Source of the DNA: Batrachochytrium dendrobatidis JAM81 | Lineage: Eukaryota; Chytridiomycota; Chytridiomycetes; Rhizophydiales | DNA length: 64,000 nt | Direction: 5' to 3' | NCBI RefSeq assembly: GCF_000203795.2 | Contig: NW_006281105.1 | Coordinates: 806,001-870,000 of the forward strand | Shown here: positions 51,825 to 63,420 of the stretch, one piece after another | How positions within the stretch are numbered: position 1 is the first letter of the stretch | How the letters are laid out: every line of letters begins with the position of its first letter | Program-made: the position numbers and the translations under genes | The notes under the pieces: model-generated | The model's input: the letters and a program-made list of their open reading frames with translations, nothing else | Told to the model about the DNA's origin: nothing | Database searches by the model: none

Positions 51825-52709
51825 TCAAGATTTCATAAGAACTGCAACTGTTGTTTTGAGATCCTGAACATATCGTTGTAAATCGTTTTCAAATTTCATC
51901 TTGCCATCATATCTTTTAATCAACCCATTGATCTCTGATTCAGCTCGTTCGATATTCTCCAACAACTTCCACTCCTGCAGTGACTTGTTCATGATATCCA
52001 TCTTGACAGCTTTTGGAGTTTTGATTGCGATTTCCATCAATCCAGAATAGTGAAATTCACCGTTTCCTTCGTAGAATTTGTCCAGGATATCGAGTTTGGC
52101 ATAACCCTGCGACTGCTTTTCAATACGAAAGTCAACAATCATTGGGTTTTCACCGACTTGACCACAGTTTGAAGTGTTGTCAGCACAATCACGAAGACAG
52201 AGGATGCGAGATATCAGATCCAATTGAAGTAGAGCATTGTTGTTTGCTGTATCCTTGGTCAAGCTGGACAATAAGACCAAATGACAATCCTTGGTCGCAA
52301 TGTAGATAGTCTTTTTGGTGCCGCGAGATGGGATGATAAAATGAGCTTGAGGACCAATTCCAATATGATGCAGAATCTTGTAGACAAACAACTCCTTTGT
52401 ATCTGGTGGTTTGATACTTTTTATATTGTCTTTTGTTGGTCCGTATTGATGTGTCTTGATGTAGTAGCAAACACTTTGAGTTCCATTGTTGACATTACAA
52501 GTGAATCCAGTTTGGATTCCGCTCTTTTTTGGAGAAAATGTAATATCAAAGAGATCTGCGTCAAGACCAGCCTTGCAGTGTTGAATGAGAAAGTATTCCT
52601 TGACAGCAGTTTGAATGACTTCAGCGTTTCCACCCAGATGCTCTGCTATTTTGGGTAAGAGAGTTTCATAGAGTTTGTAGCGTTGTGAGCCAAAAAGGCA
52701 TTCAGTTCT
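51825..52709 (-). pseudogene. Unidentified gene, possibly kinase-like, probably degenerate
   Basis: A 294-codon open frame with no early Met, limited upstream by TGA at 52710-52712. The same frame continues upstream of that stop for about 60 codons (IKCLQESRWK, NSIHRMRRQLRIDRAQDTLL), so the gene looks interrupted. Features: a helical N-terminal half, KELFVYKILHHIGIGPQAHF, and RDCADNTSNCGQ followed by PMIVDF, which loosely resembles the catalytic loop (D...N) and metal-binding D-F of protein-kinase-like folds; I cannot confirm this. The C-terminus is a charged helix. The first half is duplicated inversely at 50731-51292, and both copies share the TGA, so the interruption predates the duplication (or hides an exon border I could not find). 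Such local copies are typical of expanding lineage-specific families. Confidence 0.5.
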
Positions 52710-52947
52710 TCAAAGTACTTTCACCAATAGTAAAGTGTCTTGTGCTCTATCAATACGAAGTTGCCTTCTCATCCTGTGTATGCTGTTTCCTATTTCCACA
52801 AACTTGTTACATTTCCAGCGGCTTTCTTGCAGACATTTGATTGTTGCGTAGGGAAGTGAAAAAAGCGAAAAAGTACAAACTAGTAGAATGGATTTAGCAC
52901 AGGTTCGACTAAAACGGTACTATCAGGTGTTGTTTATATTCTACTAT
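52385..52947 (-). repeat. Inverted repeat, right arm
   Basis: Reverse-complement partner of 50731-51292; the arms are separated by about 1.1 kb, most of it the 3' half of the longer gene copy. Confidence 0.85.
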
Positions 52948-53100
52948 CTATAACTGGTCTTGAATCTTCATTTCATTGTTTTAAACTTTGCTTGCATTGA
53001 TTGAGTAGATTATGGCTAGATTATAGCTAGATTGGCGTTTCATAACTGACAAGTATTTTATTGTAGTTCAAATTATAGGTCAAACAATGCACTACAGCAT

Positions 53101-53999
53101 TTACAACGTCATGCGCTTAAAATCTTCTAGTCCAATACATTCATCGCCATCCCTATCAAACAACTGTAAAAGAATTTGATCAGAGTGTTTGATTGGCATG
53201 CCATGCCTGCTAAACTGTTTTGCTAATTTTAATAAAGCATTTCTATCCAAGCCTTGATCGCCTGGTTGGAACCACTTGAGTTCAATATGAAAAGCACACA
53301 AGTTACTCAATCACATCTATTCCATATACCACATAACCATTTGAGAATAAGACTATAATCCATACTTACTGAAAACGCTTCTGTCCAAGGAATACTTGAC
53401 ATGCCACGATTCATCAATATATGGGTGATTTGATCGCGAGTTTGAGCATCTTTCCATCCATTAATCAGTTTACCTATTTCTTCTTCCATACTATCACTAT
53501 TAGAGAAATCAGCTTGCATAAATTGTTTTACATCTCCTGATGTGATTTTATGTCCGTCTCGACTGAGTAGCTCAAATGCTTGATGAATATCATTTGCAAA
53601 AACTCCACGCGTGTCGAGAAACTCGCGCAAAGCGAGTTCATCATCTATATGGTTCGGGTCGAGTTTGGCCAAAGACGAACAAGCTGGAACTTTGGATGGA
53701 AATCTAATGGCTCTATTTTTTTGAGTCGAAGCAGGTATTTCCGAGGTATCGAGTCGGGTTGATGTGTGTGAAGGGTGAGTGTAGACTTGGGAGGAAAATC
53801 TCGATAAAGTAGTCGTTGGTCGTGTTGGTTGAGCAGATGGCTTTTGTTGAGATGGAGTGCAGTGCAATAAAACTATAGGCTGTTTTTGACAAGTTTTCTG
53901 TTGGTCTACTTTTTCTAGTTTTATGTTTTTACTGGATGAATACCCACTCATAGGTAACGTGGAATGGGATAGTTTTGCACTGTGCTGTCTATTGCTCAT
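53101..53999 (-). CDS. EF-hand protein
   Basis: Calcium-binding-type protein of unknown role, 267 residues. Exons 53999-53370 and 53274-53101 (95-nt intron, GTAAGT donor). Residues 1-110 are disordered, rich in Ser, Thr, Pro and Gln. The C-terminal half is helical with paired EF-hand-like units: an imperfect one (ALREFLDTRGVFANDIHQAF and LLSRDGHKITSGDVKQFM) and a canonical 12-residue loop DRDGDECIGLED (near residue 253), with D1, D3, D5 and E12-equivalent positions favourable to Ca2+. The exon-2 acceptor at 53275 (CAAG) was chosen to keep phase 0; a second AG ten bases downstream would shift the frame. The pattern resembles flagellum-associated EF-hand proteins, but that is only a guess. Confidence 0.7.
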
Positions 54000-54165
54000 T
54001 ATTATAAAATGTTTTGAATAAACTGTTTAATGTTGTACCACCCCAATATATTCTAGATTTGACTTATTTTACAATGCATGGCAACCAACCGTGGTTCAAG
54101 CAACCCCAAACTAAAGCTAGTTGACAATATAAGAGTCAGAGCATTGCAGTATATTTAGTAGAAAT

Positions 54166-55317
54166 TCAAGTCTGCTGAAAAAAACGAGTAAGCATCAACT
54201 TGCGGCAATCGTCATCCATTACGAGAAACATTTTAGCATCTGCAGCATCATCGCGAAGATGTGTAGCATAGTCCAGCCTCTGCTCGACAGAGTATTCTGG
54301 TCCATATGCATCGACAAAGGCTTTGATGGCCAACTGAGTAGAGTCCAATGCAAAGTGATCTCTAGAAAAATTGGGCAGTGCTTGCTGACCTGCTATGGCT
54401 GCCCATGAATCCATGAGAAGCGATGCTGCTGCTGCTGTCGAAGCAGGTGGAGGCGGCGTTATAGATGTAGGTATTGCCACAGCAGCTTTTGACCGTTTAG
54501 ATGGGTTGCGAATTGATGAAGATCTGGAAAGAGAAGGTGCGGCATGACGCTTCCCAGCAGAAGAAAGCGCTGCAGATGATGCCATTGCAGCGGCAGCAGC
54601 AGCAGCAGTTAAACTACGTGTCTTGTGTGCAGAGGTTGGAGATCCATTGATGTAGTCGCTCAGATCTACTTCGTCGTCATCATCTTCCGAGTTGTTGCTA
54701 TGTGTAGTATTAGTAGAAGTGTCTAGTTTGACCAAGCCTGTAGGCATTTCCAATAATCCACCGTTAGTTCTACCAATAGTACCAGAATTAGACCCATTGA
54801 TTTTGCCTTTTTCAGATCTGAAAATACTGCCAGGTAATTGCATATCGGCAGCAGCAGCAGCCGCCGCAGCCGCAGCAACGACCAATCGCTGATTATCCAT
54901 ATCTACACCCAGTAAGTCCTGCGGAGGAAGTTTTTTATGCAACAATTGATGTAGATCGTCGTAGAGGGGAAATCGCATGGTTATATACGGAGTCGCTTCG
55001 GGATGCTCAGCCAAATACTGTTGAATAGTGTCCTCCGAGGCAGTGGGAAGACCATCGACCCATAAAAAGCGAGGCTCTGTGCGCAAAGCATGAACAACTC
55101 TATAGGCTCGCTTGAGAATAGCCAGTTGGGTTTGCAACTGCTGCTTAATATAGGACTTGTGAGTAATGGCAGCAAAGTCTTGAGCTATGCGGTCCCATTC
55201 TGACGACTTGAACGAGCCTTCAAGACGCTCTCCGACCTGAAGCTGATTGAGAGCACAGTGAACCAATGCCCACCGCTGGGTTTCGTCCCAAGATGCGGGT
55301 TTCTTATCTCCAGCCAT
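54166..55317 (-). CDS. Myb/SANT-like DNA-binding protein with poly-alanine tracts
   Basis: Single-exon gene, 383 residues. The N-terminal 110 residues fit a Myb/SANT-like trihelical domain: W9 in ASWDETQRWALVHCAL, W in SSEWDRIAQDF, then IKQQLQTQLAILKRAYRVVH and FLWVDG, close to the Myb_DNA-bind_3 pattern seen in fungal and plant regulators and in Harbinger-transposon accessory proteins. Two alanine tracts coded by GCT/GCA repeats (about 11 and 7-8 residues), an acidic EDDDDEVDLSDY block and a KRSK basic cluster follow. The C-terminal 80 residues are helical. ATG 55315-55317 is preferred; an in-frame Met 36 codons upstream would add a hydrophobic leader that looks like untranslated sequence. 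No transposase gene lies nearby, so a host regulator is likelier. Confidence 0.7.
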   Translation of the reverse strand: MAGDKKPASWDETQRWALVHCALNQLQVGERLEGSFKSSEWDRIAQDFAAITHKSYIKQQLQTQLAILKRAYRVVHALRTEPRFLWVDGLPTASEDTIQQYLAEHPEATPYITMRFPLYDDLHQLLHKKLPPQDLLGVDMDNQRLVVAAAAAAAAAADMQLPGSIFRSEKGKINGSNSGTIGRTNGGLLEMPTGLVKLDTSTNTTHSNNSEDDDDEVDLSDYINGSPTSAHKTRSLTAAAAAAAMASSAALSSAGKRHAAPSLSRSSSIRNPSKRSKAAVAIPTSITPPPPASTAAAASLLMDSWAAIAGQQALPNFSRDHFALDSTQLAIKAFVDAYGPEYSVEQRLDYATHLRDDAADAKMFLVMDDDCRKLMLTRFFQQT

Positions 55318-55688
55318 ATGAGTGTATGTGTATATAATAATGTTGATGGCAAATGCTGAGGAATTATGATGGTCTCTTGATTTAAAACCTAGATTCAAAT
55401 ATCGAAAAAGTAAACCCAGTTTCACTCAGTCTCAACAGGATTGCAAGGATGGTAATAGATTGCTTGTCGCCAAGGCCTTCTACTCTTGTTACTGTGTTTA
55501 GATTATGTTGTATTACTTACTCTGATAATATCAGTTGGCCGAGTGGAACGAAATAAAAATGAAAAAAATTGGCCAAACTTGACTCGACACTTGAAGTGAC
55601 TTTTGAATCATCGACAAAATGTTTATTGATGCTGGCATTGTCAGTGCATGGATTTAATCTCCTGGTTGATGCAATTTTAAAGTATTGA
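55318..55688. other. Intergenic
   Basis: 371 bp between the Myb/SANT-like gene and the NBS1 3' end, both minus strand; no exon or RNA seen. Confidence 0.45.
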
Positions 55689-58600
55689 TTAATCAATGTA
55701 CATGTCAAGAATCGTTCTGCCGTGCTGTGTTGAATAGTCTTGACCTACACGCTTCTTTCCTTTAGACTGGAACCGCTTAAAATTTACCAATTTGTCAATA
55801 GATTCAGTCTGCCTGTGCGAACCATTCAAAGTATTATCCATCTTATTGGATATACCGCTGGTGTTTTTTCTACCCTTCTCGTGTTCCGCGTCTTTTGGAG
55901 GTTTTCTTGCTACATCAAACTCGACAATCACCAACAGTTCCTCCGTCGGTGTTGTATGAGGTTGTCTGCCTGTTGTAATAACTACGTCATGATCCAATCG
56001 CTGCTGCTCCACTTTAATTTCCTTCAATTGCCGCGTAGTGTCAGATACAATCGTAAGAATCCCCTTTTCACTCAGTGCTGGTGGTGCTGCATATTTATCC
56101 ACCATTGGCTTGGATGCCTGAGATCGAGACTGAAAAGGCTCTGCCACTGTCGCTGTTTTCGTCATACACTCAAAAGACTTTGATTGAACATCTACTGATT
56201 TTATGCGCTTGATTTGGGTTGATTCAAGTGTGCCTTGATTAGGTTTTGTAAAAACTGGTAACCGCTTTTTTCCAACATCCAACTCCATGTGTGGTAGGGA
56301 TGACATATCTTGTTCTATAGGCGTTTTTGAAGATGGGTCGCACAAGTCATGTGCCGTCATTCCAAGGCGTTGTGCAAACGATGTCACTTTTCCATGCTCA
56401 CTTCCAAAGTTTTGCGATATTTCCTGCCTAAATTGTGATTGCAGACTATACTCGACAGCTTCGTTTGCGCCAAGTCCCTTTTCCGTATTCTGTGTACTTT
56501 TGACTAATTTGCGTATTTTCACTGGTGCCAACCCAGACAGCCCATCATCAAAAAGATCCATAACTAGATCCGTGCCTCGTTTGTTGGGAACTAGAATGGC
56601 TGTCGGTGCTTTTTTTGGAGGTGATGTGGGTAGTACAGCTATTATAGGCTGTGGTTGTATGAATACCTTTAAAGAATGTGTTGTTGGCGAACATGGAGCC
56701 ATCTCATTTGCATTAGATAACGGTATATCTGATACCATTGAATTGTTAAAATCAGATATAGGCATGCTCAACACTGTTGATGAAGCAGCTTGTGATACCA
56801 CAATAGATTCATCTGTTGATTTGGCAGCCGAGTTTGCATTCATGGCCGTGTTTTTCGTTTGCTTCGAGGTTGAGGTTTCTGCTGGATCAAACATGAAATC
56901 CATGAGATCATTCACATTGCACGCTGCTGGAGTTGTCTTTGTCAAAACAGTAGAAATCGCATTATCACCAGTGTTGATAATAGATTCAATGGATAACATC
57001 TGAGATATAGCTGCCTGTGGAGTTGTTGAAGGGGTATCAACAGCCATCACTGGAGTAGTTGAATTATTTTTGGGTTTGGTGATTCGCTGTAAATAAACAG
57101 GGGAGGGTGTATTGCCACTGGCCGTAGCTGGACGACCGACTTTTCCAGAAAATAAACTCGGTAAAACACTTTCAATTGACAATGTCGAGGCAGGAAATCG
57201 AGAATTTTGTGCCAAATGCACTGGTTCTTTTTGAGGTAATACCACGTTTGCACTTTCAACAACAGATCTTTCATTAGGGTTTTGTTTGGCTACAGTAGAA
57301 CCCAAAGAAAATATATTCTGTAAAGGTTTAGAACGTATGTTATAAGTTGACGAGTTTCGAGCCACGGGAGTATTTTGAAACAGCGATCCTGGAGTCTCGA
57401 TCACGCCCGTAGCTAATTGACTACAAATAGATGGAGAAGCAGCAACACTGCTATATATTGATGGAGAGTATTGTATTGCAGATAATGGTGCTGGCGGGGT
57501 CAGTATTGAGTCCATTTTCGGGATAGCCTTTATTGAATGCAATGTTTTTAGCTGTCCTGAATTGCCTGGAAAATTTCCTTTTATTCGTGCAAGAGGCGTA
57601 TTGTCTACTATGTGCATTTCAGGCAAGTCTGCATTTGCTGTTATTGTTGCAGTATTAGCCTTGATGGGTGTGTTGATTCGTGGGGTTTCTATGGCTTTTT
57701 CAACTGAAACATATACAATTGCAAGAGCAATCTGATCATGTGTAATACACGCCTTGATAAATCCCATTCTAAACATACGCATATACATGTCAATATTCAA
57801 TTATAGATAGTAAAAACTCGTACAATTACCTCTCAAGTTCACCAAGAAGTGGTTGTGTAAGTGCTGCAATGTGTAGATCTTTGGGAATCACTATCAAAAA
57901 GCGTGGGGTTGTTTCCATGGTATATTTCAGTGCGGCATACTCGGCCTGTGATGGTTTAGACGGATCAGCAAACTGGTGTATGTGTGTTTTTCCACCACTT
58001 GCTGTAACGATTTCGTTCACTAAATTCAACTAAAATAAAGAAACAAATCAGCTTTATAACATAAACCATTTCCAAGCCCAATTCGTAAACCTTGATTCAA
58101 AGCAACTTGCCTCTGTTTGAGAAAATAATATAAAGTCAATTCCACTAAATAAAGCAAGTCGCCGCTCATCAGCCAAAAACGACACGTTTGGCCATGGTAG
58201 TTGATCATGAGGTGGCAAGAATCTATTTAATAAACAATATCAACAAAATGGAATCAGCTACCAAGTCAATATATTTAAAAGGCAATTTCAACCATCAAGC
58301 TTACTTTGAAGAATCTGGCGCTTTATAATCCATCGCATCTACAGTTGCAAAAGCTTTGATAAAATCGATGCTTATAATTGGTCTTGCAGTGGCTAGAGCT
58401 TGAACCACTTTTGCAGTGATTTGGATATAGTTCATCAACAAATGTGTGCACTCGAGTCCAAAAACAGTCGTGACAGAAATATCTATATACAGTGAATAGG
58501 ATTGCATAAAAAGCAATAAAGAGTTGAATGAAAATGACATTGATTTTTTGGATAAAGAGTCATGCAGTAATGATTCCAGCAATATACCATATTCAGCAGC

Positions 58601-59361
58601 AATGGCTCTGGTGTTTGTTCTCATCTGACTTTTAAGACCAGATGTGCAAACAACAAGGTTTTCACGAACAAGTCTGTCAAATATGAACCAAAATTAAAAA
58701 TTCATATTCCAACTTGATGTATGCAACTAGATGGATTGTACCTAAATAAAACATGATCCGTGATACTACCGAAACGAATTGTTTGACCATCCGTCAGCTC
58801 TAGTATCCCATTGACTCGCTGCTCAGCAGTACCAATATATGTTCCGTATTTTGATCCAGAATCAGTGACAGTGACAGCTGGATACGAGTGTGTAGATACA
58901 GACTGCGACGGTTAAGTTTGTATTCAGTGAGATGGACTAAAACTTGACTTTATAGTAGTTGATGGATGAATTGAATACCTGTTTTGATTCAGATACTGTT
59001 GCTACAGATATGGTTGCATGCAATCTACTGATGGTCCGGTTTGGTAAAGTGATGTCAGCACCTAGCTTTCAACAGTATTAATGATATACTTTAGACAACC
59101 AGATGGGAAATGCATTTCTGAATACAGTCAAGCTGTTGATAGACTATAGAGCATGGCAGTACCTTTACGGCCAATAGTAACAGTGGATCCAGGCTTGAGC
59201 CATATGCGATGATCTAAACAGTATAAAAAACTAGTCAGCACAACGCAGTCTTGGTCATGATAATCCCTCGACTAACAGGTAATGCTGATGTCAAATGTAA
59301 GGACATGATGCAGTCTAATCCATCCATGATTACCCAGACAAGCAGACACGAGAAACCACAT
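55689..59361 (-). CDS. NBS1: NBS1/nibrin, Mre11-complex subunit
   Basis: Subunit of the Mre11-Rad50-Nbs1 double-strand-break complex. Exons: 59361-59334, 59213-59163, 59061-58979, 58902-58742, 58673-58588, 58482-58305, 58222-58111, 58029-57830, 57768-55689; 992 residues. The N-terminal MW start, FHA domain (about 10-105; GR 24-25, SRLH 38-41, KYGT 72-75) and two BRCT-like repeats (about 110-300; ECTHLLM, RPIISIDF, then RRLALFSGIDF) are in the order unique to NBS1. The long tail is disordered, rich in Ser/Thr-Pro, and near the end has the Mre11-binding motif NFKRF (962-966) and an acidic/aromatic end ILDMYID that may stand for the ATM/Tel1-binding motif. Intron 7 has a GC donor. The 105-nt intron 58483-58587 is a multiple of three and open, so retention would insert 35 residues inside BRCT1. 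Confidence 0.9.
58030..58110 (-). other. GC-AG intron in NBS1
   Basis: 81-nt intron with donor GAG|GCAAGT and acceptor TTTTAG; joining gives FSQTE-LNLVNE in frame across the second BRCT repeat. Confidence 0.85.
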
Positions 59362-59484
59362 GCAGACTTGAAGGATTATCAATGAAAATCGATGAGTTTG
59401 ATATTTACTGAGTTCAAGATTGTTAATGCATCGAGTTTTTATTTCAATTACTAAATCACAATGTGGAGATCGACGTGATAAGTC

Positions 59485-62400
59485 TTAAAACGGAGTATTT
59501 TTGACTGCGTTCAATAGCTCGCTCTCTTGATGAGTTAGTATCATTTCTTGGTCGTGCTGATCCTGCAGTTTACTGCCATGGCGTCCAAGCATTTCCCTCC
59601 TGCCATCCTCGTCAAGTTCCATATGTTCCCTTTCCAAATCATCGTCATCTGGATTTTCATCATTATCGCTATTTTCATATTCGTGATGATCATCTTCCAA
59701 CTCTTGCGAAGTAGCTCCTGGCTTGCCTGCTATACCAGGTATATCAATCTGCACGTGTGATATGTCGTTCTTCCAAAAACTCCAATCCATATACTCACTC
59801 TCCAATGACTTGGTCAACGGAGGAAACATTTGATCAACAATGTCTAGTAACTTCAAATAAGATGATCTGTAGTTGGACATAAGTTCCAGTTTGACCTCAC
59901 CAGTGGGATCCACAGTAAAAATTCTAGACTGGGGTACATCAACACTGCGGTACGACAGAGCATCGGTAATTCGGTTTCCAAATCCGCCATAAAAAGGGGT
60001 TCGATCTCCAAATAGACGCTTGATATCTCGCAGACAAGCAATTTTAAACTCTTCTGGCTTGCGAAGAATGACTTCGCGATGGAATGCACGTAAAAGTCGA
60101 TCTGGTGACATAATGACTGGACCTTCGGGAAGTTGGAATCGATCCTGCTCCACTTTTTTAAGGTAGTCTCGAGTGTAGTTGGCTTGACCAATTGCTCTTG
60201 ATGTCAGATATAAAAATTTGTACCCATTACGACGGATATTGGTATACAGACTGGCTACTCCAGCATGCGTCCAATCCCGTCCAACCATGGTAAACATATG
60301 TCCCAATACATCCGACTTGGTAATGGTCCCATCCACATCAGATATCACCACCTTGTCGTTTTGGTGCCAAAGGAAAAGATTGGATGTACATACAGCTTCA
60401 CCTTGTAGTTTCGAGTTCACTTTGAAAGTAATAGTATTAATACCTTGTTTGAGATTGAGTGATTTGAGTTGGTTTGACGTCAATCGCATGCTTTTTGCGT
60501 ATCGGTACTTGTCATCATGTGCACGAGTATTGGGTGATAAGGCAGGCTCGGATGTAGGTGATGTAGACCGAACTGAATTCCCATCTACTGCCAAACGTGA
60601 TTTTTCTGAAGCATAATTCGAACGCTTCGTATCTACTCCGGAAACATTTTGAACCGCTCCAACTGTTGGTGTAGATGCAGCACCTCGACCCCACCAAGAC
60701 CACCTTCCAGTCGAAGTAGCATTGCGTTGTGCATTGGATGCAACAGACGACAATGGTTTTTCATCAAAAATGACTTTTTTCAATCCTTCCTCAGTCAAAG
60801 GTTTACCAAACATAGCGTTGGCCATAATAAGTGGTGCAATAGTAGACCAAGTAAAATACAACCCATGAAGCTGGAATACAGCCAGTGGATCCAGCAATAC
60901 ATTTGGGTTGGTATTAAAAAGGTCAAACGAAACAGCGTGCTTCCTGAAAATAGCATCGGCTGCTGCCGGAGTAATGGCCTGTAAATCTTTAATGTTACCA
61001 CACATGGACATTTCAACGCGAGGAATAAAGCTTGCTGCTAATGGCTCCTTCATTTGCATTGTAGTGACAGTTTTTGGACTAGATGATGGTGTGCTGCTGT
61101 CGTTCTGAGAAACATCAGTGGGCTTGTGCGAATTTTTGTCGGTAATTTGCAACGCTGCTACAAGTGACGCCAACATGGCTTCGTCACCAATCTTACCAGT
61201 AGCATCTTGGAGAAATGGTGGATTGAGAGGAGGAGAGTTTTCAATGGGGTTGGGGAGGCTAGCAAGATACTGATCAACCTTTTCAGATCCGCTCATGTAA
61301 GGAATAGAAATCGGGGCGGTGGCATCATTTGAGGCGACAGTAGGTACAGCAGATCTATCATTTCGACTATAATATGTCGATTTTAAAACCGGAATACTGG
61401 CACGAACATGCAAATGCTCTTCACCAGCAACAAATGGTTCTAGTATTTGAGATGTTTCAAGACTATCAACTCTGCTCAATACAGAGTCAGTGGCATTGAC
61501 TTTTCCCCATGCAATCTGTTCGGGTCGTTTTTCAGGAAGATCTCCCCAACTCCAACTCCATCCATTAGAAGGTGATATGCCCATGATTGCTCGTGAAGTG
61601 TCATACTCGGCCCCAACATCACTGAAATGATCACAGCAAGGCGGGGACACGGATACATCCTTGACTTTCAAGGTATGATCATGTGTAGCTGTATGAGGAA
61701 TATCCACATGCTGTACTCCTTTGGTCTCCGAGGTAAATAATGAGATGGGTGAGCTTTTTGGTCCCATCTCGGATGATTTTGCTGTAGGTAATTTAGGAAA
61801 AGTCAATTCAGCAGATTCACGTATCAGTTCAACACTGGGTTTTGGAGAAGTAATAGAAATCGATGCTGTATCTGTCTGAAGTGCGCCATGTTTGGCTGCA
61901 GAGGGTTGTGATGCCATTCCTAATGAAATATTTGATACTGCTGAATGTTCAGGTGTTTTGTTAGATTCAAGAGGATCCTTTATAGTAAGGGCTGGAATAG
62001 AAGTGACTGATGGTACATCTGCTAAATAAAGGTAGAGTTAGAATTCAAGAATCGCACTGGTTTTAATACAGACCACCATTATCCATACAGAGCCAAGTGA
62101 ATGGCTTGCCTTGCAATGCATTACTTGAAGAAGTGGATCGTGGATCCAAATAAAATGTGTCGCTGCCCTACAATCAACGGAAAAAAGGTTAAAATAGGGA
62201 GAGTAACAGTACAGCAATCTGACAAGACAGTGCGGCAGAACGAAGCAACCAAAACATTACCACATCAGGCGGTGAAGATGGAGTTGGAATGGGTGAAGTT
62301 GCATATTCAGAAGGCACAGGATTCTATGTTCCGTCATGTTGGAACAGTTGATTATTCACATGTGTAATAGGAATCGAGTTAGCATCACAACACTCGATTG

Positions 62401-63151
62401 GATGACTTGCAGGTTTATCAACTCAATATCAAGCTTTACTTCAGACTTGACTACAAAAAAGGCTTCACCAGCCTCGCCCAGTTTCATGGCAAAGTGTGTA
62501 GGAACGCCATTGACAGACAGCTCAACCTATCAGTTATATCCATGCATTCAGATATAAAGCATATTAGCCATTCAATCAATGTAATGATCTCCAGTCTGAA
62601 CTGGCATTCCCTCTCAGTCCCGACACAGAAATGCGATCCATGGTAACGAGACCATTCGAGGCTGACTAAGAGCATATTCACTTTACCACTTTCTCAGAGG
62701 GTCGTAGCAGCTTAAGTTTTCCAAAACGAACATGAAAAGGCGAGCAAACCAGCTCTCCAGACTCTTGCTCTACCACTACGACATCAATGGCTCCTGATAG
62801 TGTTGATGGATTGATTTCCGTGTAGAATGATCCTACTGCGCTAATGGTGCTCACAACCTACTCAAGTCATGGTGTGTATTGTAGTCAGTAAGAAACCAGT
62901 TTAGTCTAAATCAGTCTGCATTGTCCAATCCATTTATAGCAAAAGTAGACTATGGATTTGATTGCAACAGACATCCAAGAGTCATATTGGATTTGTAGAG
63001 TACTCTACAAACCCAGTCACGAAGATAGTCTTGTCTAGAATAACTCGACACAACTGTGGGATGCTCCAGTTGATACTGTATTAGTGATGACCATCAAGTA
63101 GAAATAATAGCAACTCACTCTTCCCGCAATGTCTGTCACGATCGATGTCAT
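59485..63151 (-). CDS. PAH1: Lipin-type phosphatidate phosphatase
   Basis: Mg2+-dependent phosphatase that converts phosphatidate to diacylglycerol for triglyceride and phospholipid synthesis; cycles between cytosol and ER/nuclear membrane. Exons: 63151-63119, 62857-62687, 62526-62440, 62323-62261, 62167-62077, 62021-59485; 993 residues. The N-lip domain spans exons 1-4 ([44 protein letters not shown]). The C-lip/HAD catalytic domain has the nucleophile motif DVDGT at 710-714 (DxDxT), then [27 protein letters not shown] and [14 protein letters not shown]. Between them is a long Ser/Thr-rich regulatory region, likely phosphorylated. The end of exon 5 is uncertain by one codon (GTGGTC or GTCTGT donor). 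Eleven-residue first exon [11 protein letters not shown] chosen because it completes the conserved N-lip start. Confidence 0.93.
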
Positions 63152-63420
63152 CTATCAGTGCAACTGTCAGTTTGGGTTGCTCAGGGAAAGTGTCAAAACC
63201 GTGTTTCTGCTAGTCAAATGTTTGCCCAGACTGTCGTGGTTCAACTAAAAACTATTTGGCCTTGATAACAGCGCTGAATCATAAAAATCATTCATGCAAA
63301 CTCACTACCAAAAATAAAATATTCAATTAAACACTTGGTTTCATTTTGCCAGATTCAAAACTATTGCATTTATAATAATTCTCGATCAGATTGATATCTG
63401 TTCAGCCTACAGCAAGATTC

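Noticed and set aside
52905..52916. GGTTCGACT string resembling a tRNA B box
   Set aside because: Lacks the closing CC, no A box or acceptor pairing nearby, and it lies in the inverted repeat promoter segment.
54166..55317. Harbinger transposon accessory gene
   Set aside because: The Myb/SANT-like domain occurs in both; no transposase, terminal repeats or target duplication was seen nearby.
58301..58624. Continuous 107-codon NBS1 frame including the 35-residue insert
   Set aside because: Removing 58483-58587 (GTATAT...TATATAG) restores the expected BRCT spacing before ECTHLLM, so I treat it as an intron, while noting retention is possible.
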